From CAYLZO01 sp964387775 (lineage in GTDB: Bacteria; Chloroflexota; Anaerolineae; JAAYZQ01), in NCBI GenBank assembly GCA_964387775.1, contig CAYLZO010000153.1, positions 1-13,027 of the forward strand: 13,027 nt of DNA. Reading direction: 5' to 3'. The notes below the pieces were generated by a model. That model was given only the letters and a program-made list of their open reading frames with translations. It searched no databases and was not told the origin of the DNA. Position numbers and translations under genes: made by a program. This document shows, in pieces, positions 6,474 through 13,027 of the stretch (positions are counted from its first letter, which is position 1; every line of letters begins with the position of its first letter).

Positions 6474-8465
6474 TTATGGCGGCGGCGGTGGCGCCAACAC
6501 CGGCTCCGTCGGCGCCCGGCTCGACATCCGCCAGCCGTCCGTCGTGTTGACAAACTCCACGGCAAAGAGGTGCCCGTCGTCGAGGAACTCGCCGGCGGCG
6601 ACCTGGGCGTGGAGGAGCACCCGGCCCTCGGCACGCTGCCCGCCATCCGCCACGTCGAGACGCACGATCTCCTGCCGGTAAGCGGTGAAGGGGGTTTGCA
6701 GAGCCGCTTCGATCTCCCCTCCTAGCGCCTGGGCGTAAGCCGGGCCCAGGGTGGCCCGGTAGGCGCCGGCGTCGGCGCGGAGGACGGCCCGGTCCTGGGC
6801 GGCCACCAGGTCTACGATCTCGCGCCTGGCCTGGAGGGCGGGCCGGTCCAAGGACCCTCCGGCGTCGAGGGCGGCTTCCACGTCGTCCAGCAGCGCCTCG
6901 GCCCCCTCGGGATCGCCGCCAAAGAGCCGGTCCTGCACGGCAATGAGGGCCGTCTCCAGGACGACGTTCACCGGCTCGTTGGCCCGCCCGAGAAAGATTT
7001 TGAGGGTGTCGCTCATCCAGTCAGGCGGCGCCCGGGGCGGCAGGTAGCGGGCGTCGGGGTCCAGCTCGGTCTCGTAGCGGCGCATCAGGTCGAAGGCGCG
7101 GACCTTGAGCCACCACGTTTCGGCCTGGGTCTCGGTCGGCTCCAGCCCCGAGACGTAGGCCAGCCACTCGGCGTCGAGCTCGGCATAGGACTTGGCGTAG
7201 AGCTGCTGGAGCAGGGCCTCGTCGCGCTCGGGGTCGCTGGTGGCCTGGCCGTACAACTCCTTGAGCCGCTCCAGACCATAACGCTCGACCAGGAACTTGA
7301 CGAAGGAGGCCGATTCGAGGTAGGATATCTCGTGTTGGAACTCGTAGAACGGCCCGGCCCGCAGCTCGGCCAGGGGGATGAACTCGTCCGATTCGGTGAC
7401 GGCGGCGGCCCAGGCGTCTATCGGCTCGCGGCGGTAGTGGCCGTCGCTGGCCCACACGGCGAGCCCTTCGACCAGCACGCCGTCGGGACCGCCGCCATTT
7501 TCATCTTTCGGCTGGAGAAGGTCCTGGGCCAGGGCGTGGGTGCCCTCGTGGGTGAAATAGGACCAGGTCTGGATGCCGGTGTAATTGCGGTCGAGGTAGG
7601 AGATGAGCTGGACCTTGTCGCCATAGGCCGCACCGCCCTGCCAAAAGATGCGGGGTACAAAATAGATGCGCATCAACCCATCGAATTCCATCTCCAGGAC
7701 GGTCGTGATCCGGCCCAGCGACGCCTCGGCCAGGGCGGCGAGTCCGGGCAGGTCGCGCTGGGCGGCGGTGTCCTTCACATAGTAGTATTCGAAATGCTGC
7801 GACTGGGACACGACCCAGGTGAAATCGACCGGCGGCTCGGGCGCCGGCGTCACCACCAGCACCTGGAGGACCGGGGGCAAGAGCACCGTGTCGCCGGCCC
7901 GGACCGTGTCGCCGGCGGTGTCCCGCACCAGCCACCAGTAGTCGAGTTCGTGGGTCGTGGTGACCGTTCGGGTCAGGCCCTCGGCCTCGACATCGAGCGT
8001 GTAGCTGAAGTGGACCCGGTCTTGCGGCGAGCCGCCCAGGTGCCGGACCTGATGGCCGGCCTCTGTGTCGTACCACAGCAGCACCTCGGCGACGCCCCGC
8101 TCGGGCGGGACCTGCGCTTCGACTTCAAAGGTGATGGTCTCAGCCCCGCCATTGGCCTTGGCGCGCAGGCCGGTGATGGCCGGCTCGGTCAGGGCCGGCG
8201 TCGGCGTGGGGGTAGCGGTGGGCGTCCGCGTCGCAGTCGCGGTCGGGGGCGCCGTCTCGGTGGGCGATGGCTCGGCGGTAGGGGTCGGTGGCAGCGTCGC
8301 GGTCGGGGTCGCCGTGGCCTCCGCAGCCGCCAACTGGGGAAAGACGCGGGGCAGCTGCCACAATCCGGCCAGGATCAGGCCGGCCACGACCAAGATCGAG
8401 GCCGCCAGCAGCAGGTAGCGCCAGCGGGGCGCGCCTCCATTCTGTGGTTCAGAGACTGTACTCAT
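6474..8465 (-). CDS. Membrane-anchored gluzincin (peptidase MA-like) zinc metallopeptidase
   Basis: Read from ATG 8465, this is a 663-residue protein. A short cytoplasmic tail is followed by one membrane segment (about 18-36) and a Thr/Pro-rich stalk (about 50-95). A beta-rich domain spans about 96-205. The peptidase MA-like domain (about 215-440) carries HEGTH (306-310), i.e. HExxH, and 23 residues after the second His the glutamate of VEGLAVWA (332-339). That is the gluzincin arrangement of two His and one Glu on zinc, with Glu307 as general base. A helical stretch follows, and the last hundred or so residues look like an NTF2/SnoaL-type alpha+beta fold. The active site should face outside. 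ATG 8507 would add 14 residues, but GAGG sits 5 bp before 8465. The protein ends in a run of prolines. Substrate unknown. Confidence 0.87.
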   Translation of the reverse strand: MSTVSEPQNGGAPRWRYLLLAASILVVAGLILAGLWQLPRVFPQLAAAEATATPTATLPPTPTAEPSPTETAPPTATATRTPTATPTPTPALTEPAITGLRAKANGGAETITFEVEAQVPPERGVAEVLLWYDTEAGHQVRHLGGSPQDRVHFSYTLDVEAEGLTRTVTTTHELDYWWLVRDTAGDTVRAGDTVLLPPVLQVLVVTPAPEPPVDFTWVVSQSQHFEYYYVKDTAAQRDLPGLAALAEASLGRITTVLEMEFDGLMRIYFVPRIFWQGGAAYGDKVQLISYLDRNYTGIQTWSYFTHEGTHALAQDLLQPKDENGGGPDGVLVEGLAVWASDGHYRREPIDAWAAAVTESDEFIPLAELRAGPFYEFQHEISYLESASFVKFLVERYGLERLKELYGQATSDPERDEALLQQLYAKSYAELDAEWLAYVSGLEPTETQAETWWLKVRAFDLMRRYETELDPDARYLPPRAPPDWMSDTLKIFLGRANEPVNVVLETALIAVQDRLFGGDPEGAEALLDDVEAALDAGGSLDRPALQARREIVDLVAAQDRAVLRADAGAYRATLGPAYAQALGGEIEAALQTPFTAYRQEIVRLDVADGGQRAEGRVLLHAQVAAGEFLDDGHLFAVEFVNTTDGWRMSSRAPTEPVLAPPPPP

Positions 8466-9087
8466 GCAATCCTCGAATTCTGAAAGCAGAATCAACGATA
8501 CCGTCAAGGGCTACGACCAGATCGCCGCCGAGTTCGCCGCCCGGTGGGCCGATCTGCGCCTGGAGCGGGCCCTGACCACCTTCCTCGGTCACCTGGGCGG
8601 CCAGCGGCGGGTGCTCGACCTGGGCTGCGGGCCGGGCCGCGACGTCGCCTTCCTGGCCGACCTGGGCTGTCACGTCACCGGCCTGGACCTCTCGGCCGGG
8701 ATGCTGGCCCAGGCCCGGCGGCGGCTACCCCTGGCGCCCCTGGTCCGGGGCGACCAACGCCGCCCGCCCTTTGCCTCGGCCCGGTTCGACGGCGTGTGGG
8801 CCTGCGCCTCGCTCCTCAACCTGCCGAAAACCGACTTTCCCGCCGCCCTGTCGGCAGTAGCCCGGCTGTTGGGACGGCGGGGCGTGCTCTACCTGGCCCT
8901 CAAGGGCGGCCAGGGCGAGACCTGGGTCCGCGATCCGGGCGGCCGGCGCTTCTTCTTTGCCTATTACCAACCTGACGAGGTCGAAGGGGCTCTCCGCCGG
9001 GCCGGATTCCGTGTCCTGGAAAGCTGGCGCAGCGACGACGCGGCCGGCCGCGAGCACCCCTGGCTCAGCTTCGTCGCCGAGCGCTAG
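8464..9087 (+). CDS. Class I SAM-dependent methyltransferase
   Basis: This 207-residue cytoplasmic enzyme has the Methyltransf_11/25 Rossmann fold. After the family's usual opening DTVKGYDQIAAEFAARW (12-28) comes SAM motif I, VLDLGCGPGRD (50-60). The acidic residue of motif II is in VTGLDLSAGML (71-81), and motif III is around FDGVWACASLLNL (108-120). The target is not clear from sequence; members of this group methylate small molecules, quinones or lipids. ATG 8464 is the only good start: no ATG, GTG or TTG lies between it and the conserved region. It has no clear ribosome site. Its ATG overlaps that of the divergent metallopeptidase gene in a CATG, so there is no room for a separate intergenic promoter. 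Confidence 0.9.
   Translation: MQSSNSESRINDTVKGYDQIAAEFAARWADLRLERALTTFLGHLGGQRRVLDLGCGPGRDVAFLADLGCHVTGLDLSAGMLAQARRRLPLAPLVRGDQRRPPFASARFDGVWACASLLNLPKTDFPAALSAVARLLGRRGVLYLALKGGQGETWVRDPGGRRFFFAYYQPDEVEGALRRAGFRVLESWRSDDAAGREHPWLSFVAER
8471..8474 (-). promoter_or_regulatory. Ribosome binding site fixing the metallopeptidase start
   Basis: On the minus strand GAGG lies 5 nt before the ATG that begins at 8465. The upstream alternative at 8507 would place this site inside the coding sequence, so the shorter protein is preferred. Confidence 0.5.
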
Positions 9088-9092
9088 CCCTC

Positions 9093-9112
9093 GTGGGGGT
9101 TTGCACCCCCAC
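9093..9112 (+). terminator. Hairpin after the methyltransferase gene
   Basis: gtgggggt (9093-9100) pairs perfectly with acccccac (9105-9112) around the 4-nt loop ttgc. It lies 5 bp after the stop at 9085-9087. No T-run follows, so it is a weak terminator or a processing hairpin. Its loop begins the -35 box of the next promoter. Confidence 0.5.
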
Positions 9113-9129
9113 TGGCCCTGTGGTATACT
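9101..9129 (+). promoter_or_regulatory. Candidate promoter for the site-2 protease gene
   Basis: TTGCAC (9101-9106) and TATACT (9124-9129) are 17 bp apart, with TG one base before the -10 (TGGTATACT). A start near 9136 would leave a leader of about 68 nt. A perfect TTGACA occurs downstream at 9164-9169 but has only a poor -10 (TAGAAA, 19-bp spacing). Use of that one would give a nearly leaderless message for ATG 9204. Confidence 0.5.
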
Positions 9130-9150
9130 GGCCCGCGCTGGATTATACCA
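9121..9150. promoter_or_regulatory. Dyad overlapping the -10 box, possible operator
   Basis: TGGTATA (9121-9127) and TATACCA (9144-9150) are perfect 7-bp inverted repeats 16 bp apart. The left half-site covers the -10 of the candidate promoter. The geometry suits a dimeric repressor binding two half-sites, but no regulator is encoded nearby, so it is only a candidate. Confidence 0.3.
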
Positions 9151-9203
9151 GCCCTGACCACCTTTGACAAGTGGAAACGAATCTGGGCTAGAAAGCTGTC
9201 AAT

Positions 9204-10523
9204 ATGCTTGATGACGTGAAACTACCCTTGCAGCGGACCGCAGCGCGGATCGAAGAGGCCGTATCCGACGTTTTGGACGTCCACGACGTGACCCTCGGCA
9301 TCTCGGGGGAGCCAGAGACGGTACGCCTGCGCGGCGAGCTGCGGGTCCCCCCGGAAGAGGCCTACGACAAGATGGCCGCACGCCTGCGCGAGATGGGCTA
9401 CACGGCCGTGCTCCGGCACGACGACGAGCAGGACCTGGACGTCCTGCTGGCCATGCCCGGTCTGATGCCCCAGGAGAGCGGATCGAAACTGTGGCTCAAC
9501 GCCCTGCTCTACGTCCTGACCATCCTCGCCACCCTCTTTGTCGGGGCCACCTGGTCGGACCAGGTGCCGGCCGGCGCCGACCTGGGCTGGCTCATCACCC
9601 ACCTGTGGCTGGGCTGGCCCTTCGCCCTGAGCCTGATGACGATCCTGACCGGCCACGAGCTGGGCCACTATTTCTCCGGGCGCTACTACAAAGTGCCCGT
9701 GTCGCTGCCCTACTTTATCCCGCTGCCCCTGCCGCCCCTGGGCACCATGGGCGCGTTCATCCTGATGAAGGGCCGGACCGTCAACCGCCGCCAGATGCTG
9801 ACGGTGGGCGCCGCCGGGCCGCTGGTCGGCTTTGTGCTGGCCGTGCCCATCCTGCTCCTGGGCCTCTCCCTGTCCGAGGTCCAGCCGATGATTGGCCCTC
9901 AAGAGGGCAGCGTCATCTTTATGGAGGGCAACTCCCTCCTCTACCTCCTGCTCAAGTACCTGACCTTCGGCCGGATCTTGCCCGGCGGCGGCGACCCATC
10001 GACGTTTCTGGGCGCCCTGCGGGAGGTGGGAGCGGCGCTCTTTGGCACCTTCCCCATCGACCAGGGCTACGACGTCTTTATCCACCCCGTGGCGCTGGCG
10101 GGCTGGGCCGGGCTGCTGGTCACCGCCTTTAACCTGCTGCCCGTGGGCCAACTGGACGGCGGCCACGTCCTCTACAGCCTCATCGGCCAGCGGGCCCAGA
10201 AGCTCACCTGGCCCGTCATCGGCCTGCTGGTGGTGATGGGCGTCTTGCTCTGGCCCGGCTGGTTCCTGTGGGCGGCCCTCATCTTTCTCTTTGGCCAATC
10301 CCACCCCGACCCCCTGGACGACGTGACCCGTCTCGATGCGCCGCGCAAGATCGTGGCCGTGGTGGTGCTGCTCATCTTTGTGCTGACCTTTACCCCGCTG
10401 CCGATCCAGATTTTCAGCGCCGAACTGGCCGAAGCCGGGAGCGCCGCCCCGGGATGCCTGGGCGGCGTGGGACTCCTCGTGGGCCTCAGTTTTTGGCTGG
10501 CCCGCCGCCATCTCAGGGCTTGA
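9204..10523 (+). CDS. Site-2 protease family (M50) intramembrane zinc metalloprotease, EGY-like
   Basis: This 439-residue multi-pass membrane protein has both site-2 protease signatures. HELGH (151-155) supplies two zinc His residues and the catalytic Glu. NLLPVGQLDGGH (310-321) supplies the third ligand, Asp318. About eight hydrophobic segments lie between residue 97 and the end. A soluble N-terminal domain (about 1-90), with RVPPEEAYDKMAARLREMGY (47-66), resembles that of EGY-type proteases of plants, cyanobacteria and Chloroflexota, as does PPLGTMGAF (177-185) after the active site. Such enzymes cut membrane-spanning segments of regulators or clear membrane proteins; no anti-sigma partner is adjacent. 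The ribosome site is weak. Its stop lies 33 bp before the subtilase gene, so the two are probably co-transcribed. Confidence 0.93.
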   Translation: MLDDVKLPLQRTAARIEEAVSDVLDVHDVTLGISGEPETVRLRGELRVPPEEAYDKMAARLREMGYTAVLRHDDEQDLDVLLAMPGLMPQESGSKLWLNALLYVLTILATLFVGATWSDQVPAGADLGWLITHLWLGWPFALSLMTILTGHELGHYFSGRYYKVPVSLPYFIPLPLPPLGTMGAFILMKGRTVNRRQMLTVGAAGPLVGFVLAVPILLLGLSLSEVQPMIGPQEGSVIFMEGNSLLYLLLKYLTFGRILPGGGDPSTFLGALREVGAALFGTFPIDQGYDVFIHPVALAGWAGLLVTAFNLLPVGQLDGGHVLYSLIGQRAQKLTWPVIGLLVVMGVLLWPGWFLWAALIFLFGQSHPDPLDDVTRLDAPRKIVAVVVLLIFVLTFTPLPIQIFSAELAEAGSAAPGCLGGVGLLVGLSFWLARRHLRA

Positions 10524-10556
10524 CACACCGGCCAGGTCTTTGTTTGAGGCAAAGGC

Positions 10557-13027
10557 ATGACCCACTCGCAACGACTCCTGGCATTCCTCGCCCTCGCCGC
10601 GCTCTGCCTGGCGGCCTGGCCCCCGGCGACCCTCTCGGCCACAGAGCCGGCCGATCCCGTCCTGGTGCGGATGTCCGCCGCCGATTACGAGGCGACAGCC
10701 TCGGCGGGGATAGCGCCCCATCGAATCCTGGACTATGGCGCCTTTGTCTGGCTGGAGATGCCGGTGGGTGATCTGGCCCGGCTCCAGGCAGCGAGGGCCG
10801 CCTACCAGGTCTACGAGGCGCCCTACACCCTGCGCCTGGGCGGGCGGAGCTTTGACCCGGTCGCCGAGGGGCAAGGCGGTTCAACAACACCCACCCCGGA
10901 CCTGCACCTGGTGCAGTTCGTGGGTCCCACCCGGGGCGAGTGGCTGGCGGGCCTGGAAGCCGCCGGCCTCCGGGTCGTCCAGTACGTCCACCCCTTCACC
11001 TACGTCGTCTGGGGCCAGCCGGCGGCCGTCGAGCGGGCCGCCACCGCCGACGCTGCCCGCTGGAGCGGCCCCTTTGCGCCCGAGTACCGCCTGCTGCCCC
11101 GCTGGCGGACCCTCTCCGACGAGCCGGTCCGGGCCAGCGTGCTCCTGGTCCGCTACGCCGACGTCGAGGCGACGATGGACGCCATCGAGGCCCTCGGAGG
11201 CAAGCTCGAGGACCGGAGCCGCCTGAACGACGTGTTCGAGATTGCCGGCTTTCGCCTGCCGGGCAGCCAGTTGCCGGCCGTAGCCCGCATCGCAGGGGTG
11301 TACAGCGTCCAGCCGGAGCCCACCGACGGCGGCCTGCGGGGCGAGATGAGCAACCAGATCAACGTCAACAACCACGACACCGGCAACGCGGCCTTTCCGG
11401 GCTACCAGTCCTGGTTGAGCGCGGCAGGCGTGGACGGCAGCGGCGTCGTCATCGCCAACGTGGACGGCGGCGTGGCAGATAGCCATCCAGACCTGGTCAA
11501 CCGGCTCCTGCCCTGTAGCGGCACGACGTGCGGCGGCAGCGCGTCCAGTGACCACGGCACCCACACCGCCGGCATCATGGCCGCCGACGGCTCGTCGGGT
11601 GCGGTGGACGGCTACGGCTTTCTGCGGGGCCAGGGCATGGCCCCCGGCGCCGGCCTGGTGGAGCAACTCTACTCTCCTTACTACACCTGGTCCAACGGCA
11701 TGTTGCTGCTCATGGGCGACTCGCACGCCAACGGCGCCAGCCTATCGGGCAACAGTTGGGGGCCGTCAAACAGCGCGCTGGGTTACGATCACGACACGAT
11801 GCAGGTGGACATTGGCGTGCGTGACGCCGACCCCGACGCGGCGGGCAACCAGTCCCTGACCTACGTCTTGTCCTTCATGAACGGCTACGGCGGCTACCAG
11901 AGCCAGGGCACGCCCGACGAGGCCAAGAATATCCTGACCGTCGGCTCGACCAAGATGCAGAGCGGCAGCGGAGCGCAGGATCTCGGGATCGACGACCTGT
12001 CGGCCAACACGGCCCACGGCCCAGCCCTCGACGGCCGGACGATCCCCCACCTGGTCGCCCCCGGCTGCTCGGTCGATTCGACGCTACCCGGCAGCCACGG
12101 GCTGATGTGTGGCACCAGCATGGCCTCGCCCCACGTTAGCGGGGCCGTGGCCCTCTTTATCGAGCGGTACCGGGGGCAGTTCGGCGTGGACCCCAGCCCG
12201 GCGCTGGTCAAGGCTGCTTTCCTGCCGGTGGCCCACGACCTGGCCGGCCACAACGACGCCGATGGGGAGGCGCTGGGCCATCCCTTCGACGCCAAGCAGG
12301 GCTGGGGCCGCCTGGACATCGAGGCCGTCGTCTCGCCGACGCTGCCGGTTCTCTACTATGACTCGCCGCTGGTGTTTGATGACAGCGGGGAGGCGTGGGC
12401 GCGGACGATCACGGCCGCCGACCCGGGCCGGCCCGTGCGCCTGATGCTCGTCTGGACCGACGCCCCCGGCCACGGCCTGGAAGGCAGCACGCCAGCCTGG
12501 AACAACGACCTGGACCTGGTGGTCGAGTTCGGCGGCGACACCTACCGGGGCAACGACTTTGGCGCCGACGGCTGGTCGCAGGCGGGTGGGGCAGCCGATG
12601 GCATGAACAACACCGAGGGCGTGTTCCTTGGTTCGGGGACTGGGGCCATCACCATTCGCGTCGTCGCCGCCAACGTCAACTCTGACGGCGTCCCCAACCA
12701 GGGGGACGCCACCGACCAGGACTTTGCCCTGGCCTGCTACAACTGCCTGTCGGACCCCGACTTTGCCCTCGCGGTTCAGCCGGACGCCTTTGCCGTCTGC
12801 GCGCCGAAGGTCGTCAGCGGGACAGTCGAGGTCGAACAGATTGCCGACTATGCCCAGGCCGTGACGCTGGCCGTGGGGAGTGTGCCCGCTGGTGTGGCGG
12901 CCGGCGTTGTGCCGGCGACCATCACCCCGCCCGGTGTGGCAGAGCTGACCCTGGACGTGGGCGCGATGGCCGCCGGCGGCTACTACCAGCTCACCCTCAC
13001 GGGCACGGCCGAGGTGACCCACGTCCA
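10557..13027 (+). CDS. Secreted subtilisin-like serine protease (S8, KP-43-like), C-terminus beyond the window
   Basis: The frame is open from ATG 10557 to the right edge (823 full codons). GAGG at 10546-10549, 7 bp upstream, supports the start. A signal peptide (about 1-28) is followed by a long N-terminal region (about 30-260) that looks like three propeptide-like modules. The protease domain then carries Asp303 in NVDGGV, His333 in DHGTHTAG and Ser521 in CGTSMASPHVSG, a full catalytic triad. SGNSWG (397-402) and DGRTIPHLVAPG (about 488-499) match the KP-43 branch. After the domain comes a beta-sandwich with LMLVWTDAPG and NNDLDLVVEFGG, the usual partner in that branch. A further beta-rich domain begins before the window ends. 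It should be exported and activated by removal of the N-terminal region. Confidence 0.93.
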   Translation, partial: MTHSQRLLAFLALAALCLAAWPPATLSATEPADPVLVRMSAADYEATASAGIAPHRILDYGAFVWLEMPVGDLARLQAARAAYQVYEAPYTLRLGGRSFDPVAEGQGGSTTPTPDLHLVQFVGPTRGEWLAGLEAAGLRVVQYVHPFTYVVWGQPAAVERAATADAARWSGPFAPEYRLLPRWRTLSDEPVRASVLLVRYADVEATMDAIEALGGKLEDRSRLNDVFEIAGFRLPGSQLPAVARIAGVYSVQPEPTDGGLRGEMSNQINVNNHDTGNAAFPGYQSWLSAAGVDGSGVVIANVDGGVADSHPDLVNRLLPCSGTTCGGSASSDHGTHTAGIMAADGSSGAVDGYGFLRGQGMAPGAGLVEQLYSPYYTWSNGMLLLMGDSHANGASLSGNSWGPSNSALGYDHDTMQVDIGVRDADPDAAGNQSLTYVLSFMNGYGGYQSQGTPDEAKNILTVGSTKMQSGSGAQDLGIDDLSANTAHGPALDGRTIPHLVAPGCSVDSTLPGSHGLMCGTSMASPHVSGAVALFIERYRGQFGVDPSPALVKAAFLPVAHDLAGHNDADGEALGHPFDAKQGWGRLDIEAVVSPTLPVLYYDSPLVFDDSGEAWARTITAADPGRPVRLMLVWTDAPGHGLEGSTPAWNNDLDLVVEFGGDTYRGNDFGADGWSQAGGAADGMNNTEGVFLGSGTGAITIRVVAANVNSDGVPNQGDATDQDFALACYNCLSDPDFALAVQPDAFAVCAPKVVSGTVEVEQIADYAQAVTLAVGSVPAGVAAGVVPATITPPGVAELTLDVGAMAAGGYYQLTLTGTAEVTHV

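Noticed and set aside
7332..8483. Plus-strand open frame of 383 codons opposite the metallopeptidase
   Set aside because: It has no domain and is Gly/Arg/Gln-rich. The minus strand carries HExxH, a membrane segment and a stalk.
8477..8507. Possible minus-strand promoter TTGACG / CAGAAT upstream of the metallopeptidase
   Set aside because: The spacing is 19 bp, and a start about 7 nt past the -10 would fall at the ribosome site and cut it off, so the two signals do not agree.
9222..10874. Long minus-strand open frame (550 codons) opposite the site-2 protease
   Set aside because: It mirrors the codon bias of the real gene, its translation is low-complexity (Gly, Gln, His), and the sense strand has catalytic motifs.
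12084..13022. Minus-strand open frame opposite the subtilase
   Set aside because: It is the antisense shadow of a frame with a full catalytic triad and shows no motif of its own.

Overview
The window is high-GC and gene-dense, and I read it as a chromosomal piece of a Chloroflexota bacterium (Anaerolineae/Caldilineae-like). The main evidence is three secreted or membrane-anchored proteins with long Thr/Pro-rich stalks just after a TM segment or lipobox, which is a habit of that phylum. The mix of families also fits: an MshA-like GT4 enzyme, a UroD-like protein, an EGY-type site-2 protease and a KP-43-like subtilase. The lineage is inferred from protein style only.

Layout. Positions 1-182 hold the acidic tail of a plus-strand gene, probably recA, followed by a strong hairpin. 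Positions 275-3760 hold four closely spaced plus-strand genes: a membrane-anchored Ig-like protein, a BioF2/CelD-type GNAT acyltransferase, a small zinc-ribbon membrane protein and an MshA-like glycosyltransferase. A hairpin built from 7-bp units separates these from a lipoprotein with a TolB-like beta-propeller (3843-5135). The 300-bp gap 5136-5435 lies between convergent genes. It holds a REP-like stem-loop pair interrupted by a 172-bp element with 19-bp terminal inverted repeats and a perfect 8-bp target duplication, which looks like a MITE. On the minus strand are a UroD-like protein (5436-6419) and, upstream of it, a membrane-anchored gluzincin metallopeptidase (6474-8465), separated by a second hairpin of 7-bp units. 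The peptidase starts divergently from a SAM methyltransferase (8464-9087), and the two ATGs share a CATG. After a promoter-bearing gap come a site-2 protease (9204-10523) and an S8 subtilase that runs off the right edge (10557-13027, open).

How the genes fit together. The left operon looks like a glycan or small-molecule modification set (glycosyltransferase plus acyltransferase) with envelope proteins. The right half is rich in proteolysis: a cell-surface zinc peptidase, an intramembrane protease and a secreted serine protease. I do not see a phage-defence, CRISPR or biosynthetic system. Most genes belong to recognisable families, and the freshest material is in the intergenic DNA: the MITE, the hairpins of 7-bp units, and hairpins whose loops overlap -35 boxes. 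No tRNA, rRNA or CRISPR array was seen.
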